64,000 nt of DNA from Loktanella sp. IMCC34160 (GTDB taxonomy: Bacteria; Pseudomonadota; Alphaproteobacteria; Rhodobacterales; Rhodobacteraceae), in contig NZ_SELP01000009.1 of assembly GCF_004145845.1 (NCBI RefSeq), positions 32,464 through 96,463 of the forward strand. The letters run 5' to 3'. A model generated the notes under the pieces. The model saw nothing but the letters and a program-made list of their open reading frames with translations. It searched no databases and had not been told where the DNA came from. Positions 36,068-44,761 of this stretch are shown here, in pieces. Each line of letters begins with the position of its first letter. The stretch's first letter is position 1. A program made the position numbers and the translations under genes.

Positions 36068-37546
36068 ATGGCAGCGCATGCAAAGAACCGGATCGCCGCG
36101 ATCATCGGCGGGGGCGTCATCGGGGGCGGTTGGGCCGCGAGGTTCCTGCTGATGGGCTGGGACGTCCGCGTGTTCGACCCGGACCCGGAAGCGGGCCGCA
36201 AGGTGGGCGAAGTGCTGGACAACGCACGCCGGTCGCTGCCCGGTCTGTCCGACGTGGCTCTGCCCGAGGAAGGCACCCTGACCTTTCACGACACCATTTC
36301 CGATTGCGTTGCCGGGGCCGAGTGGATTCAGGAAAGCGTGCCAGAGCGGCTGGAGTTGAAGCGCAAGGTCTACCAGACCATTCAGGAACATTGTGCCCCC
36401 GACGCGATCATCGGGTCGTCGACCAGCGGCTTCAAGCCGTCCGAATTGCAGGGCTGCGCCACCCGTCCCGGCCAGATCGTCGTGACCCACCCATTCAACC
36501 CGGTCTACCTGTTGCCGCTGATCGAGCTGGTCCCCTCGGACATCAACGCCCCCGAGGACGTGGAACGCGCCAAGGGTATCCTGACCGCCATCGGCTGCTA
36601 CCCGCTGCATGTGCGCAAGGAGATCGACGCCCATATCGCCGACCGCTTCCTTGAAGCCGTCTGGCGCGAGGCGCTGTGGCTTATCAAGGACGGCATCGCC
36701 ACCACCGAAGAAATCGACAACGCGATCCGCTATGGGTTTGGCCTGCGCTGGGCGCAGATGGGCCTATTCGAAACCTACCGCATTGCCGGGGGCGAGGCCG
36801 GGATGCGCCATTTCATCGCCCAGTTCGGCCCTTGCCTGTCCTGGCCCTGGACCAAGCTGATGGATGTGCCAGAACTGACCGACGAGTTGACCAACCAGAT
36901 CGCCGACCAGTCCGACGCCCAGTCGGGGATGCATACGATCCGCGAATTGGAACGGATCCGCGACAACAACCTTGTCACCATGATGCGCGGGCTGAAGACG
37001 CAGAAATGGGGTGCCGGGGCGCTGTTGAACGATCAGGACCGCCGGATCGACCAACTGCCCGAGACGCTGGACGATGTGGGTGATCTGTCCGCGCCCATCG
37101 TCACCGTGGCCCGCGCGGTGCCACTCGACTGGACCGACTACAACGGCCACATGAACGAGGCCCGCTATCTTCAGGCCTTCGGGGATGCGACCGACAAGTT
37201 CATGGCGATGGTAGGCTGCGACGCCGATTACATCGCCACGGGCGGTAGCTATTTCACCGCCGAAACCCACATTCGTCACATCGACGAGGCACACGCCGGG
37301 GCGCGCATCCGGGTCGAGACTCAGGTTCTTCTGGGGGCGGGCAAGAAGATGCACCTGTTCCACCGGATGTTTGACGGCGACCGGCTGCTGGCCACCGGGG
37401 AACATATGCTGATCCACGTCAGCCTTGAGACCCGCAAGGCCAGCGAGCCGGGGCCGTCTGTCGCCGCTCCGCTGGCGCGCGTGGCCGGGGCCCATGCGGC
37501 CCTGCCGCGCCCCGAAGGGGCGGGCGCGGCTGTCGGGGTGCGCTAA
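36068..37546 (+). CDS. lcdH: L-carnitine dehydrogenase fused to betainyl-CoA thioesterase
   Basis: A 492-residue two-domain protein. Residues 1-330 form a 3-hydroxyacyl-CoA-dehydrogenase-type NAD enzyme (GGGVIGGGWAARF at residue 14, THPFNPVYLLPLIE, DRFLEAVWREALWL). Residues 350-470 form a hot-dog thioesterase (VPLDWTDYNGHMNEARYLQAFGDATDKFM). The fused form is known for carnitine 3-dehydrogenase, whose C-terminal part hydrolyses betainyl-CoA to glycine betaine. GGGAG lies 5 bp before the ATG; the TAATG junction couples it to the next gene. With the BKACE gene upstream it completes carnitine to glycine betaine. Confidence 0.92.
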   Translation: MAAHAKNRIAAIIGGGVIGGGWAARFLLMGWDVRVFDPDPEAGRKVGEVLDNARRSLPGLSDVALPEEGTLTFHDTISDCVAGAEWIQESVPERLELKRKVYQTIQEHCAPDAIIGSSTSGFKPSELQGCATRPGQIVVTHPFNPVYLLPLIELVPSDINAPEDVERAKGILTAIGCYPLHVRKEIDAHIADRFLEAVWREALWLIKDGIATTEEIDNAIRYGFGLRWAQMGLFETYRIAGGEAGMRHFIAQFGPCLSWPWTKLMDVPELTDELTNQIADQSDAQSGMHTIRELERIRDNNLVTMMRGLKTQKWGAGALLNDQDRRIDQLPETLDDVGDLSAPIVTVARAVPLDWTDYNGHMNEARYLQAFGDATDKFMAMVGCDADYIATGGSYFTAETHIRHIDEAHAGARIRVETQVLLGAGKKMHLFHRMFDGDRLLATGEHMLIHVSLETRKASEPGPSVAAPLARVAGAHAALPRPEGAGAAVGVR

Positions 37547-38301
37547 TGCCCCGCGTCCTGATTACTGCCGGGGCCAGCGGGATCGGCCGCGCCATGGCCG
37601 AGGCCTTTGACGCCGCAGGCTACGAGGTCTGGGTCACCGATGTGGACACTGACGCGCTGCAATCCTGCCCCGGCAACTGGCGGTGCCGGGTCGTGGACGC
37701 GGCGGACGAGACGCAGATCGCCACGCTGTTCGACGGGATCGCCGGGGCGGGCGGGCTAGACGTGCTCTGCGCCAACGCGGGCGTCAAAGGTCCGACCGCC
37801 CCGATCGAAGAAGTCACGCTGGACGACTGGCGGGCCTGCACGGCGGTGACGCTGGACGGGGCCTTTCTTGTGGCGAAATACGCAGCCCCCCTGATGAAGG
37901 CGGCGGGGCAGGGGGTGATCCTGTTCACCTCCTCCACCGCCGGGATCTATGGCTATCCCAACCGCAGCCCCTATGCGGCGGCGAAATGGGCGGTAATCGG
38001 CTTGATGAAGACGGTCGCGATGGAACTGGGGCCGTTTGGCATTAGGTCCAACGCGATCCTGCCCGGCGCGGTCGAAGGGCCGCGCATGGAACGGGTGCTG
38101 GAGGCCGAGGCCAAGGCCAAGGGCATGACCCGCGATCAGGTCTACAACGGCTATGCAGCGGGCGTGTCGATGAAGACCTGGGTTGAAGCGCGGGACATCG
38201 CCGATATGGCGGTCTTCCTTGCCTCGGACGGGGCGCGGCGGGTGTCCGGGCAGGTGATCGCCGTAGACGGGCATACGGTCAACCCGGATCCGCAGGTCTA
38301 A
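37546..38301 (+). CDS. Short-chain dehydrogenase/reductase
   Basis: A 251-residue classical SDR: TAGASGIGRAMAEAF at residue 6, NAG in LCANAGVKGP, catalytic SSTAGIYGYPNRSPYAAAK (Ser, YxxxK) and a C-terminal VSGQVIAVDGH. The TAATG overlap with lcdH indicates the same transcript. It could reduce acetoacetate from carnitine cleavage or oxidise a related hydroxy compound; the substrate is not visible from sequence. Confidence 0.88.
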   Translation: MPRVLITAGASGIGRAMAEAFDAAGYEVWVTDVDTDALQSCPGNWRCRVVDAADETQIATLFDGIAGAGGLDVLCANAGVKGPTAPIEEVTLDDWRACTAVTLDGAFLVAKYAAPLMKAAGQGVILFTSSTAGIYGYPNRSPYAAAKWAVIGLMKTVAMELGPFGIRSNAILPGAVEGPRMERVLEAEAKAKGMTRDQVYNGYAAGVSMKTWVEARDIADMAVFLASDGARRVSGQVIAVDGHTVNPDPQV

Positions 38302-38325
38302 GGCGGTCAGGCGCAGGCCCATGGC

Positions 38326-39186
38326 CTATGCAACCTGGGCCTCGATCCGGTCCAACTCGTTCATGAATTCGCGGCTGGACACCTCTGCCTCGCGGATCAG
38401 CCCGTCGAAATGCCGGGTGATCGCCTGCACCCGCTCCGTATCGCGGAAGGCCAGATAGGACGACCCAAGGTAGATCACCGCCAGCAGCGGGCCAAAGACG
38501 GTGACAGGGGCGGAATACAGCCTGCGGGCGTCGAACAGATAGACCCGAAGCGAGGGGTAAAGCTGAACATAGAGGCCGCGGAGATGGGCGATCTGGGCGG
38601 CGCGAATGTCGCGGGGTAGCCCGCCGTAATAACCCTCGGCGCGGGCAAAGCTTTCGATTTCATGCAGGGGCAGGGCAATCTCGTAGTCGGATTTCGATGC
38701 CCGCATCCAGTTCAGGCGGTCGCGGCTGGCGCCAATTGCCTGTTCCGCCGTCTTGCCCAGCGACGGGCCATATTCCCAGGCCAGCATCGTATCGGTTTTC
38801 AACATGTCCGGCAGGCCGGTCGGCACATGGCGGATCTTGTATCCGGCCGCTTCCTGATGCCAGCCAAAGATCGTTTCATCCACCAGGGCGCGGGGGGCGC
38901 GGGTCATGGTCATCGCGGCGGCCACAAGGTCGGCGGCCAGTTCCGGTCGGTCCGACAGCCCCAACAGCCAGTCGGCCGAGACCCCCAGCGCCGCCGCACA
39001 ACCCGCCACCAGCTGCGCATTGGGCAGCCGCGCCCCATCGCCCTTCAGCAGTTGGGAAATGGTCGACCGGTCCACGCCACAGGCGCGGGCCAGCCCGCTT
39101 TGGCTTTCGCCGGCACGGGTCATGGCAAGGGCGATCCTTTCCCGAAACAGGGCAGCGCGGTCACGTTTGTCGATAGAGTTCGCCAT
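38326..39186 (-). CDS. XRE-family transcriptional regulator
   Basis: A 286-residue protein. The N-terminal Cro/C1-type helix-turn-helix (TRAGESQSGLARACGVDRSTISQLL) is followed by an unassigned 200-residue C-terminal domain containing hydrophobic stretches (VTVFGPLLAVIYLGSSYLAF). The start was set at 39186 rather than 39207, because an inverted repeat begins at 39208 and would leave no leader for the longer form. Neither has a good ribosome site. Divergent from the desaturase, which is its likely target. Confidence 0.82.
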   Translation of the reverse strand: MANSIDKRDRAALFRERIALAMTRAGESQSGLARACGVDRSTISQLLKGDGARLPNAQLVAGCAAALGVSADWLLGLSDRPELAADLVAAAMTMTRAPRALVDETIFGWHQEAAGYKIRHVPTGLPDMLKTDTMLAWEYGPSLGKTAEQAIGASRDRLNWMRASKSDYEIALPLHEIESFARAEGYYGGLPRDIRAAQIAHLRGLYVQLYPSLRVYLFDARRLYSAPVTVFGPLLAVIYLGSSYLAFRDTERVQAITRHFDGLIREAEVSSREFMNELDRIEAQVA

Positions 39187-39207
39187 GATGTCGAATATTA
39201 TCACCAT

Positions 39208-39226
39208 TGATTAGAAAAGTTAATCA
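39208..39226. promoter_or_regulatory. Inverted repeat between XRE regulator and desaturase
   Basis: TGATTA-GAAAAGT-TAATCA, a perfect 6-bp inverted repeat in an AT-rich gap of 105 bp between the divergent starts at 39186 and 39292. It is a good candidate operator for the XRE protein and for shared control of both genes. Confidence 0.5.
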
Positions 39227-39291
39227 GATTCAGAATGCCCGAGGCACCGGCACCCGATTATCCAAAGAATAACAAAAGATAAGAGGGCGAA

Positions 39292-40230
39292 ATGGACAGC
39301 GGCGCAGCATCGGGACCAGAGGCAGCCATCTTGCGGGGCCGGTCATTGCCGCGTGTAGAATGGCGGACGCTGGGGTTGGTCGCGGCGTGCTACGCGGCCT
39401 GGGCCGGGGCGGTGGCCCTGCTTGCGCCCCTGTCCCTCTGGCTGGCCGTGCCGGTGGCGGCGGTGGCCATCGCGCTGCACAGTTCCCTGACGCATGAGGC
39501 GATCCACGGGCACCCGTTCCGGGCGGGCTGGCTGAACGCTGCCCTGATGTTCCCGGCCTTGTCGCTTTGCGTGCCCTACGGGCGGTTCAAGGCAACCCAT
39601 CTGGCCCACCATCATGACGAGACCCTGACCGACCCCTATGACGACCCCGAAAGCAACTACCTCGATCCGGCGGTCTGGGGCCGGATGACCGGCGCAGTGC
39701 AGGCTCTGCTGCGGTTCAACAATACGTTGGCCGGGCGGCTGACGGTCGGGCCGCTGGTCGGGCAGGTGATGTGGATGGCCAGCGACCTGCGGCTGATCCG
39801 CAAGGGAGATCGCAGCGTGATGCGCGACTGGCTGCTGCATCTGCCTGCCGCCGGTCTGGTGCTTTGGCTGGTTGCGCTGTCGCCGATGCCGGTCTGGGCC
39901 TATCTGCTGGCCACCTATTTCGGGCTGGCGCTGATCAAGATCCGCACTTTTCTTGAACATCAGGCCCATGAAAAGGCCCGCGCCCGGACCGTGATCATCG
40001 AAGACCGGGGGCCGCTGGCCTTCCTGTTCCTGAACAATAACCTGCACGTCGTCCACCACATGCACCCGCAGGTGCCGTGGTATGACCTGCCCGCGCTATA
40101 CCGGTCCAACCGCGATCACTACCTGCGGCGCAACGAAGGCTACCGGTTCCGGTCTTATGCCGAGGTGTTCCGCCGCTACCTGTCCAAGGCGAAAGACCCG
40201 GTGCCGCATCCGCTCTGGCCCAAGGACTGA
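39292..40230 (+). CDS. Fatty acid desaturase family membrane protein
   Basis: A 312-residue integral membrane di-iron oxygenase-fold protein with all three histidine boxes: H68-E-A-I-H72, THLAHHH at 102-108 and LHVVHHMH in the C-terminal third. Four or so hydrophobic spans surround them. It would desaturate or hydroxylate a lipid or carotenoid-like chain; the substrate is not certain. It is probably regulated by the divergent XRE gene and followed 21 bp later by a DMT permease gene. Confidence 0.88.
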   Translation: MDSGAASGPEAAILRGRSLPRVEWRTLGLVAACYAAWAGAVALLAPLSLWLAVPVAAVAIALHSSLTHEAIHGHPFRAGWLNAALMFPALSLCVPYGRFKATHLAHHHDETLTDPYDDPESNYLDPAVWGRMTGAVQALLRFNNTLAGRLTVGPLVGQVMWMASDLRLIRKGDRSVMRDWLLHLPAAGLVLWLVALSPMPVWAYLLATYFGLALIKIRTFLEHQAHEKARARTVIIEDRGPLAFLFLNNNLHVVHHMHPQVPWYDLPALYRSNRDHYLRRNEGYRFRSYAEVFRRYLSKAKDPVPHPLWPKD

Positions 40231-40251
40231 TTTCGGGTCATAGAGCGGGCC

Positions 40252-41157
40252 ATGACAGCATGGATCCCGATTACCCTTCTGGCCGCGACGGCCCAAACCA
40301 TCCGGTTCATGCTGCAAAAGCACCTGAAATCGACGCGGTTGTCGACGGTCGGGGCGACCTTCGCGCGGTTCTTCTATTCCTTTCCAATGGTTGCCGTGCT
40401 GGCGCTGTCCTACGCGGCGGCAAGCGGGCAGGCCTTGCCTGAGCTGCCCTCGGGGTTCTTCGGACCGGCGCTAATCGGCGGGGCGGCGCAGATCGTTGGC
40501 ACGCTTTGTGTCGTGGCGCTGTTTTCGCTGCGCAATTTCGCGGTCGGAACCACCTTCATGAAGACCGAAGTGATCCTGTCGATCCCGGTCGGCATGTTCT
40601 GGCTGGGGGACCGGGTCGGGCCGCTGGCTTTCGTGGCGATACTTGTCGGGCTGTGCGGGGTTCTGTTGATGTCGGACACGCCGCGCGCTGATGGGCGGGG
40701 CGGCTGGCGGCGGGTGGTGAACCCGGCGGCGGGGATCGGGCTTTTGTCCGGGCTGGCCTTTGCCGTCTCGGCGGTGGGTTATCGCGGCGCCACCCTGTCG
40801 CTGGCCGAAGGGGACGCCGTGTTGCGGGCGCTGGTGACCCTGTCTTTCGTCACCGCAAGTCAGGCACTGGCACTGGCGCTCTGGCTTGGCTGGCGGGACC
40901 GGGCCGAAATTGGCCGGGTGGTTGCCGCATGGCGGGTCGCCGGGTTTGTCGGCGTGTTTTCAATGATCGGATCGGCCTGCTGGTTCACCGCCTTCGCCCT
41001 GCAACAGGTGGCCTATGTCAAAGCGGTCGGACAGGTGGAAGTGGCGCTTTCGGCGCTGGCCTCGCTGTTCGTATTCCGCGAGGCGATCACGGGCCGGGAG
41101 TGGGCCGGGCTAATCCTTCTGGGCGGGTCGGTCATCGGGCTGGTGTTGGTGGCCTGA
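40252..41157 (+). CDS. EamA-type (DMT superfamily) transporter
   Basis: A 301-residue protein with about 10 hydrophobic spans in two EamA-like halves, the second ending EVALSALASLFVFREAITGREWAGLILLGGSVIGLVLV, a typical DMT end. Substrate unknown. It starts 21 bp after the desaturase on the same strand. An inverted copy of the palindromic repeat follows the stop by 9 bp. Confidence 0.86.
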   Translation: MTAWIPITLLAATAQTIRFMLQKHLKSTRLSTVGATFARFFYSFPMVAVLALSYAAASGQALPELPSGFFGPALIGGAAQIVGTLCVVALFSLRNFAVGTTFMKTEVILSIPVGMFWLGDRVGPLAFVAILVGLCGVLLMSDTPRADGRGGWRRVVNPAAGIGLLSGLAFAVSAVGYRGATLSLAEGDAVLRALVTLSFVTASQALALALWLGWRDRAEIGRVVAAWRVAGFVGVFSMIGSACWFTAFALQQVAYVKAVGQVEVALSALASLFVFREAITGREWAGLILLGGSVIGLVLVA

Positions 41158-41166
41158 GGGGCGATC

Positions 41167-41350
41167 ACCTTACCCGGGGGGCGCTTCGCCCCCCACCATG
41201 GTAACTCATGGTCCCCAGAGTATATTTGGAACCCAAAGAAGAATGGGCCGTGAGTCCCCCCTTCTTTGGGTCAATAAATATCCCGGGGTGAATGGCCCGG
41301 AACGGGCCAGAGGGGCAGAGCCCCACACGTAAGGTGGGTTTTAACCCACC
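41167..41350. repeat. Convergent-gene palindromic repeat, inverted, one end missing
   Basis: The same element as at 28.5 kb but in the opposite orientation. It starts ACCTTACCCGGGGGGCGC, lacking one terminal palindrome, then CCCAAAGAAG/CTTCTTTGGG arms (41232-41269), AAATATCCCGGGG, GGCCCGGAACGGGCC, GGGGCAGAGCCCC and ends GGTGGGTTTTAACCCACC (41333-41350). It lies between the converging DMT and NUDIX genes. Confidence 0.83.
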
Positions 41351-41361
41351 ATCCCCCGAAC

Positions 41362-42054
41362 CTAGGGCGCGAGAGGCGACCTGCCGCCCAACCGTTCCAT
41401 GAAATGCCGCTCGTCCTCGTGCCGGAAATAGGGCACCTGTTGGGGCGGGCCGGGGTCATCCAGCCGGGCCGCGATTTCGGCCAGAACGACCTCGGTGATG
41501 AAGGGCAGATCAAAGCTGCGCGCCTTGTCCAGCGGCACCCATTGCAGATGCGCCAGTTCATCCTCGGCCCGGGAAAAATCATCCGGGTCGGTGCGCAGGT
41601 GGTCGGCGTCGGCCAGAAAGAACCGGGCGTCAAAACGGCGCGGGTTGCCCGGCGGGGTCACCGCGCGAAAGACGAATTGCAGGGCGGCGGCGTCGGGCAG
41701 GTGGCCGGTGGCGGCAAACCCGCGCCAGCCGCGCGGGGCGGCTTCGGGCCAGTCGCCAGTGGTGCCAAGGATATGGCCGGTTTCCTCCCACAGCTCCCGG
41801 ATCGCGGCGGCGGCGATCTGTCCGGGCGGCAGCGCGCTGTCTTCGGTCAGGCGGTCGGCACAGACCGGGGGTAGGGGCGCACCCAAGGGCACGGTGGCAT
41901 CCACCGCGTCGATCGCCCCGCCCGGAAAGACGAATTTGTTCGGCATAAAGGCCGCGCCAGACCCGCGTTGCCCCATCAGCACCGCCGGCGCGGTCTTCCG
42001 GTCACGCAGCAGGATGATGGTCGCGGCGTCGCGTATCGCGGTCTTGTCGGTCAT
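41362..42054 (-). CDS. NUDIX hydrolase
   Basis: A 230-residue NUDIX-fold protein. The catalytic box is recognisable as REL-WEETG in AAAIRELWEETGHILG, preceded by FPGGAIDAVDA. Residues between are longer than in MutT, fitting the larger NudL/Nudt7-like group that can act on CoA and related diphosphates. Substrate not proven. Upstream on the same strand by 15 bp is the DUF983 gene, so the two form an operon. Confidence 0.88.
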   Translation of the reverse strand: MTDKTAIRDAATIILLRDRKTAPAVLMGQRGSGAAFMPNKFVFPGGAIDAVDATVPLGAPLPPVCADRLTEDSALPPGQIAAAAIRELWEETGHILGTTGDWPEAAPRGWRGFAATGHLPDAAALQFVFRAVTPPGNPRRFDARFFLADADHLRTDPDDFSRAEDELAHLQWVPLDKARSFDLPFITEVVLAEIAARLDDPGPPQQVPYFRHEDERHFMERLGGRSPLAP

Positions 42055-42069
42055 CCGGTCCCCTGTCTG

Positions 42070-42489
42070 TCAGGACCGGGATGAAGCCCCGAACCCGTGC
42101 ATCCGCTTGGCCCATTGGATCGCCACAACGACCCCCTTCAGCCTTGGCAGAAGGTAGAGCGACAGGGCCACGCAGCCAACCGTGAAAATCGTCGCCATCA
42201 CCAGCGGTTCGGGCCGGAACCGGGTAAAGACGATATGGATCAGCGGCGCCATCAGGTGCCCGACCACGAGGATCGTCAGGTAGGCCGGGCCGTCGTCGGC
42301 GCGGTGGTGGTGCAGCTCTTCCTTGCAGGCCGGGCAGCTATCCGCGACCTTCAGATAGCCCGAGAACATCCGACCTTCGCCGCAATTGGGGCAGCGGCGG
42401 CGGAATCCGCGCATGACCGCCGGACCGGTCGGCCGGTCGTCGGGGTCGATGATGTTGGCAACGCTTGTATTCGTGGCTTGGTCGGACAT
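42070..42489 (-). CDS. DUF983 zinc-ribbon membrane protein
   Basis: A 139-residue DUF983 protein. The N-terminal half carries CPNCG and CPAC zinc-ribbon pairs (RRCPNCGEGRMFSGYLKVADSCPACKEEL); the C-terminal half has two membrane spans (AYLTILVVGHLMAPLIHIVF and MATIFTVGCVALSLYLLP). Function unknown; widespread in alphaproteobacteria. GGAGG is 5 bp before the ATG. Followed by the NUDIX gene after 15 bp. Confidence 0.92.
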   Translation of the reverse strand: MSDQATNTSVANIIDPDDRPTGPAVMRGFRRRCPNCGEGRMFSGYLKVADSCPACKEELHHHRADDGPAYLTILVVGHLMAPLIHIVFTRFRPEPLVMATIFTVGCVALSLYLLPRLKGVVVAIQWAKRMHGFGASSRS

Positions 42490-42699
42490 GGGGCCTCCGT
42501 TCGTCCCACAGGGGGCAAGGCCCCTGATCTAAAGAAATCTGGCCTGAGTGTCGTTGCGGCGGGTTGTCGCAAAGCAAACTGAAAAAAAGATGCACGTCCT
42601 GCGACGGAACCTACGCCGCGCCGCGTTCTATGGGCAAGTTCGGCAGTTGAGGGCCGGGCGACACATAAGACTGACCTGATACAGACAAGGAACAAGACC

Positions 42700-43236
42700 A
42701 TGAAAACTCCGCTTCTTTTGGCCGCGATCGCCGCTGGTTTCGTCGCAACGGGGGCTAATGCCGCCGGGTTCGGGCATGACGGCGCCGGTATGGGCCGGGG
42801 CATGGGCCCGCAGATGGGCCCGATGATGGATTTTGCCACGCTGGACGCCAACGGTGACGGGTCGCTGACGCTGGAAGAGCTTCAGGCTGCCCCCGCGAAC
42901 CGCTTTGCCGCCCAGGACACGGACGGGGATGGCGCCCTGTCGCCCGAGGAACTGACCGCTGCGATGGTGGCCGAAATCACCGCGCGGGCCGAGGATCGGG
43001 TGACCCGGATGATCGGCGAATTCGACGAAAACGGGGATGGGCTGCTTCAGGCCGAAGAAATGCCGCAGCCCGGCGGGCGGATGGGGCGCGATCCCTTCGA
43101 GCGGATGTTCAGCCACATGGATGCCGATGAAGATGGCGTCGTGACCGCCGAGGAATTCGAAACCGCCATGGCCGAGATGGGCGAACACCGTCAGGGCCAT
43201 GGACGCGGCGAGGGCCGTGGCCGCCACGGAAACTGA
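42700..43236 (+). CDS. Exported four-EF-hand calcium-binding protein
   Basis: A 178-residue protein with a signal peptide (to about residue 22) and a Met/Gly-rich linker (GMGRGMGPQMGPMM). Four EF-hand loops begin at D49 (DANGDGSLTLEE), D73 (DTDGDGALSPEE), D109 (DENGDGLLQAEE) and D141 (DADEDGVVTAEE). All keep the 1, 3, 5 and 12 acidic/polar ligands, so calcium binding is likely. The tail is His/Arg/Gly-rich (GEHRQGHGRGEGRGRHGN). It lies just before an ECF sigma factor gene and may be its target or signal partner; that is inference. Confidence 0.9.
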   Translation: MKTPLLLAAIAAGFVATGANAAGFGHDGAGMGRGMGPQMGPMMDFATLDANGDGSLTLEELQAAPANRFAAQDTDGDGALSPEELTAAMVAEITARAEDRVTRMIGEFDENGDGLLQAEEMPQPGGRMGRDPFERMFSHMDADEDGVVTAEEFETAMAEMGEHRQGHGRGEGRGRHGN

Positions 43237-43295
43237 CCCACCCCTGTCCCGGCGGCGATTGTCGCCGGGGCAATCACAGGATAGCACTCTTGCCC

Positions 43296-43901
43296 ATGAC
43301 CCTAGCTGCGCGCCTGCCAGAGACGAACAGCCCTGATGCCGCCCCCGACGGGGCGCTTCTGGTCGCCTTTGCAAATGGCGACATGGGCGCGGCGCGGGTT
43401 CTGGCCGCGCGGCTGACGCCGCGGGTTCTGGGGCAGGCCACCCGCATGCTGGGCGGTGACCGGGCCGAGGCCGAGGACGTGGCGCAGGACGCGATGATGC
43501 GCCTGTGGAAGATCGCGCCAGACTGGCGTCAGGGCGAGGCACAGGTGACGACATGGCTGTATCGGGTCGTTGCCAACCTGTGCACCGACCGGCTCCGCCG
43601 CCGTCGCCGCACCGTGGATTTCGACGCCGTGGCCGAGCCGGAGGACGGCCGTCCCGGCCCGGCAGAGCAGATGCAAGAGGGCGCGCGGATGACCGCCCTT
43701 CGCGATGCCTTGGCCGCGCTGCCGGACCGGCAGGCACAGGCAGTGGCGCTGCGCCATCTTGAAGGGTTGTCAAACCCCGAGATCGCAGAGGTGATGGAAA
43801 TCAGCGTGGAGGCCGTGGAAAGCCTGACCGCGCGGGGAAAACGGGCGCTTGCGGCATTGCTTGCCGGGCGCAAGGATGAACTGGGGTATGGACATGACTG
43901 A
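43296..43901 (+). CDS. ECF-type RNA polymerase sigma factor
   Basis: A sigma-70 family ECF factor of 201 residues. Region 2 is ARVLAARLTPRVLGQATRMLGG followed by AEDVAQDAMMRLWKIAPDW and TWLYRVVANLCTDRLRRRRR; region 4 is LPDRQAQAVALRHLEGLSNPEIAEVMEISVEAVESLTARGKRAL. A TTG at 43290 has better ribosome-site spacing (AGGA 8 bp away) and could be the true start. It overlaps the next gene, which encodes a small membrane protein, a typical sigma/anti-sigma arrangement. Confidence 0.9.
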   Translation: MTLAARLPETNSPDAAPDGALLVAFANGDMGAARVLAARLTPRVLGQATRMLGGDRAEAEDVAQDAMMRLWKIAPDWRQGEAQVTTWLYRVVANLCTDRLRRRRRTVDFDAVAEPEDGRPGPAEQMQEGARMTALRDALAALPDRQAQAVALRHLEGLSNPEIAEVMEISVEAVESLTARGKRALAALLAGRKDELGYGHD

Positions 43902-44262
43902 CAAGGACCTTTCCCAAACCGAAGACCGGATGCTCGAGGCGCTGTTCGCAGAGGCGCGATCTGCCCGCGTGGCCGACCCTTCCGAGGCGCTGATGCAGGC
44001 GATCCTTGGCGATGCGGCCGAAGCACTTGAAGCGTCCCGCCCTGTTCCGGTCGCGGCGGCCCGTCCCGGGTTTCTTGCCGGGCTCTGGGCCGCGCTGGGC
44101 GGGGTGGCCGGCGTGTCGGGCCTTGCCACGGCGGCGGCGGTCGGTGTCTGGTTCGGCGTCGCGCCCCCCGCCGGTCTGGACGGGCTCAGCACGGCGATCT
44201 GGGGCGAATCCGTATCCGTGTCGATCTTTTCGGCGGACGATATTCTGGGATTGGAGGGCTGA
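43894..44262 (+). CDS. Small membrane protein, probable anti-sigma partner
   Basis: A 122-residue protein: an acidic N-terminal cytoplasmic part (MTDKDLSQTEDRMLEALFAEARSARVADPSEALMQAIL), one membrane span (GLWAALGGVAGVSGLATAAAVGVWFGVAP) and a short outer tail. No zinc anti-sigma HxxxCxxC motif. The 8-bp overlap with the sigma gene and the topology suggest an anti-sigma role. ATG 43894 was preferred to 43888 on ribosome-site spacing (GGGG 7 bp upstream). Confidence 0.7.
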   Translation: MTDKDLSQTEDRMLEALFAEARSARVADPSEALMQAILGDAAEALEASRPVPVAAARPGFLAGLWAALGGVAGVSGLATAAAVGVWFGVAPPAGLDGLSTAIWGESVSVSIFSADDILGLEG

Positions 44263-44264
44263 TC

Positions 44265-44759
44265 ATGGCCGAGGATGACAAGACACCGAAGCCGCCGATG
44301 CGCCGGTCCCTGCGGACCCTGCTGATCGTGTCACTGGCGCTGAACCTGATGGTGGCCGGGGTCATCGTGGGGGGCATTGCCAAGGGCCGCGCGCCCGGTC
44401 CGTTTGGCGGCTTTGACATGACGCTGGGGCCCTTCGCCCGCGCCTTGGACGATCATCATCGCCGCGAACTGCGGGACCATCTGCGCGGACAAGAGGGCCT
44501 TCGCCCGCCAAGCCGCCGCGACCGCGCCGAAGCGATGCGCGATTTCATGGCCGCGCTGCGGGCCGACCCGTTCGACCCGGCGGCGGTTGATGCGATTTTC
44601 GCCGGACAGCGGGACCGGGCCACGGCCGGGATGCGGGCCGGACAGGATGCGCTGCTGGGTCAGTTGCAGTCCATGACCGCGGCGGAACGCGCGGCATTCG
44701 CCGACCGGCTGGAACAGGAACTGCGGGAGTTTCGGGGCGGCGACCGGGACCGGGACTAG
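44265..44759 (+). CDS. Periplasmic heavy-metal-sensor/CpxP-like protein
   Basis: A 164-residue protein anchored by an N-terminal span (LLIVSLALNLMVAGVIVGGIA). The rest is a charged helical domain (DHHRRELRDHLRG, RDRAEAMRDFMAALRADPFDPAAVDAIFAGQRDRA, AERAAFADRLEQEL) like ZraP/CpxP spy-type sensors. It follows the putative anti-sigma gene by 2 bp. The group EF-hand, sigma, membrane partner and CpxP-like protein suggests an envelope-stress circuit. Confidence 0.85.
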   Translation: MAEDDKTPKPPMRRSLRTLLIVSLALNLMVAGVIVGGIAKGRAPGPFGGFDMTLGPFARALDDHHRRELRDHLRGQEGLRPPSRRDRAEAMRDFMAALRADPFDPAAVDAIFAGQRDRATAGMRAGQDALLGQLQSMTAAERAAFADRLEQELREFRGGDRDRD

Positions 44760-44761
44760 GT

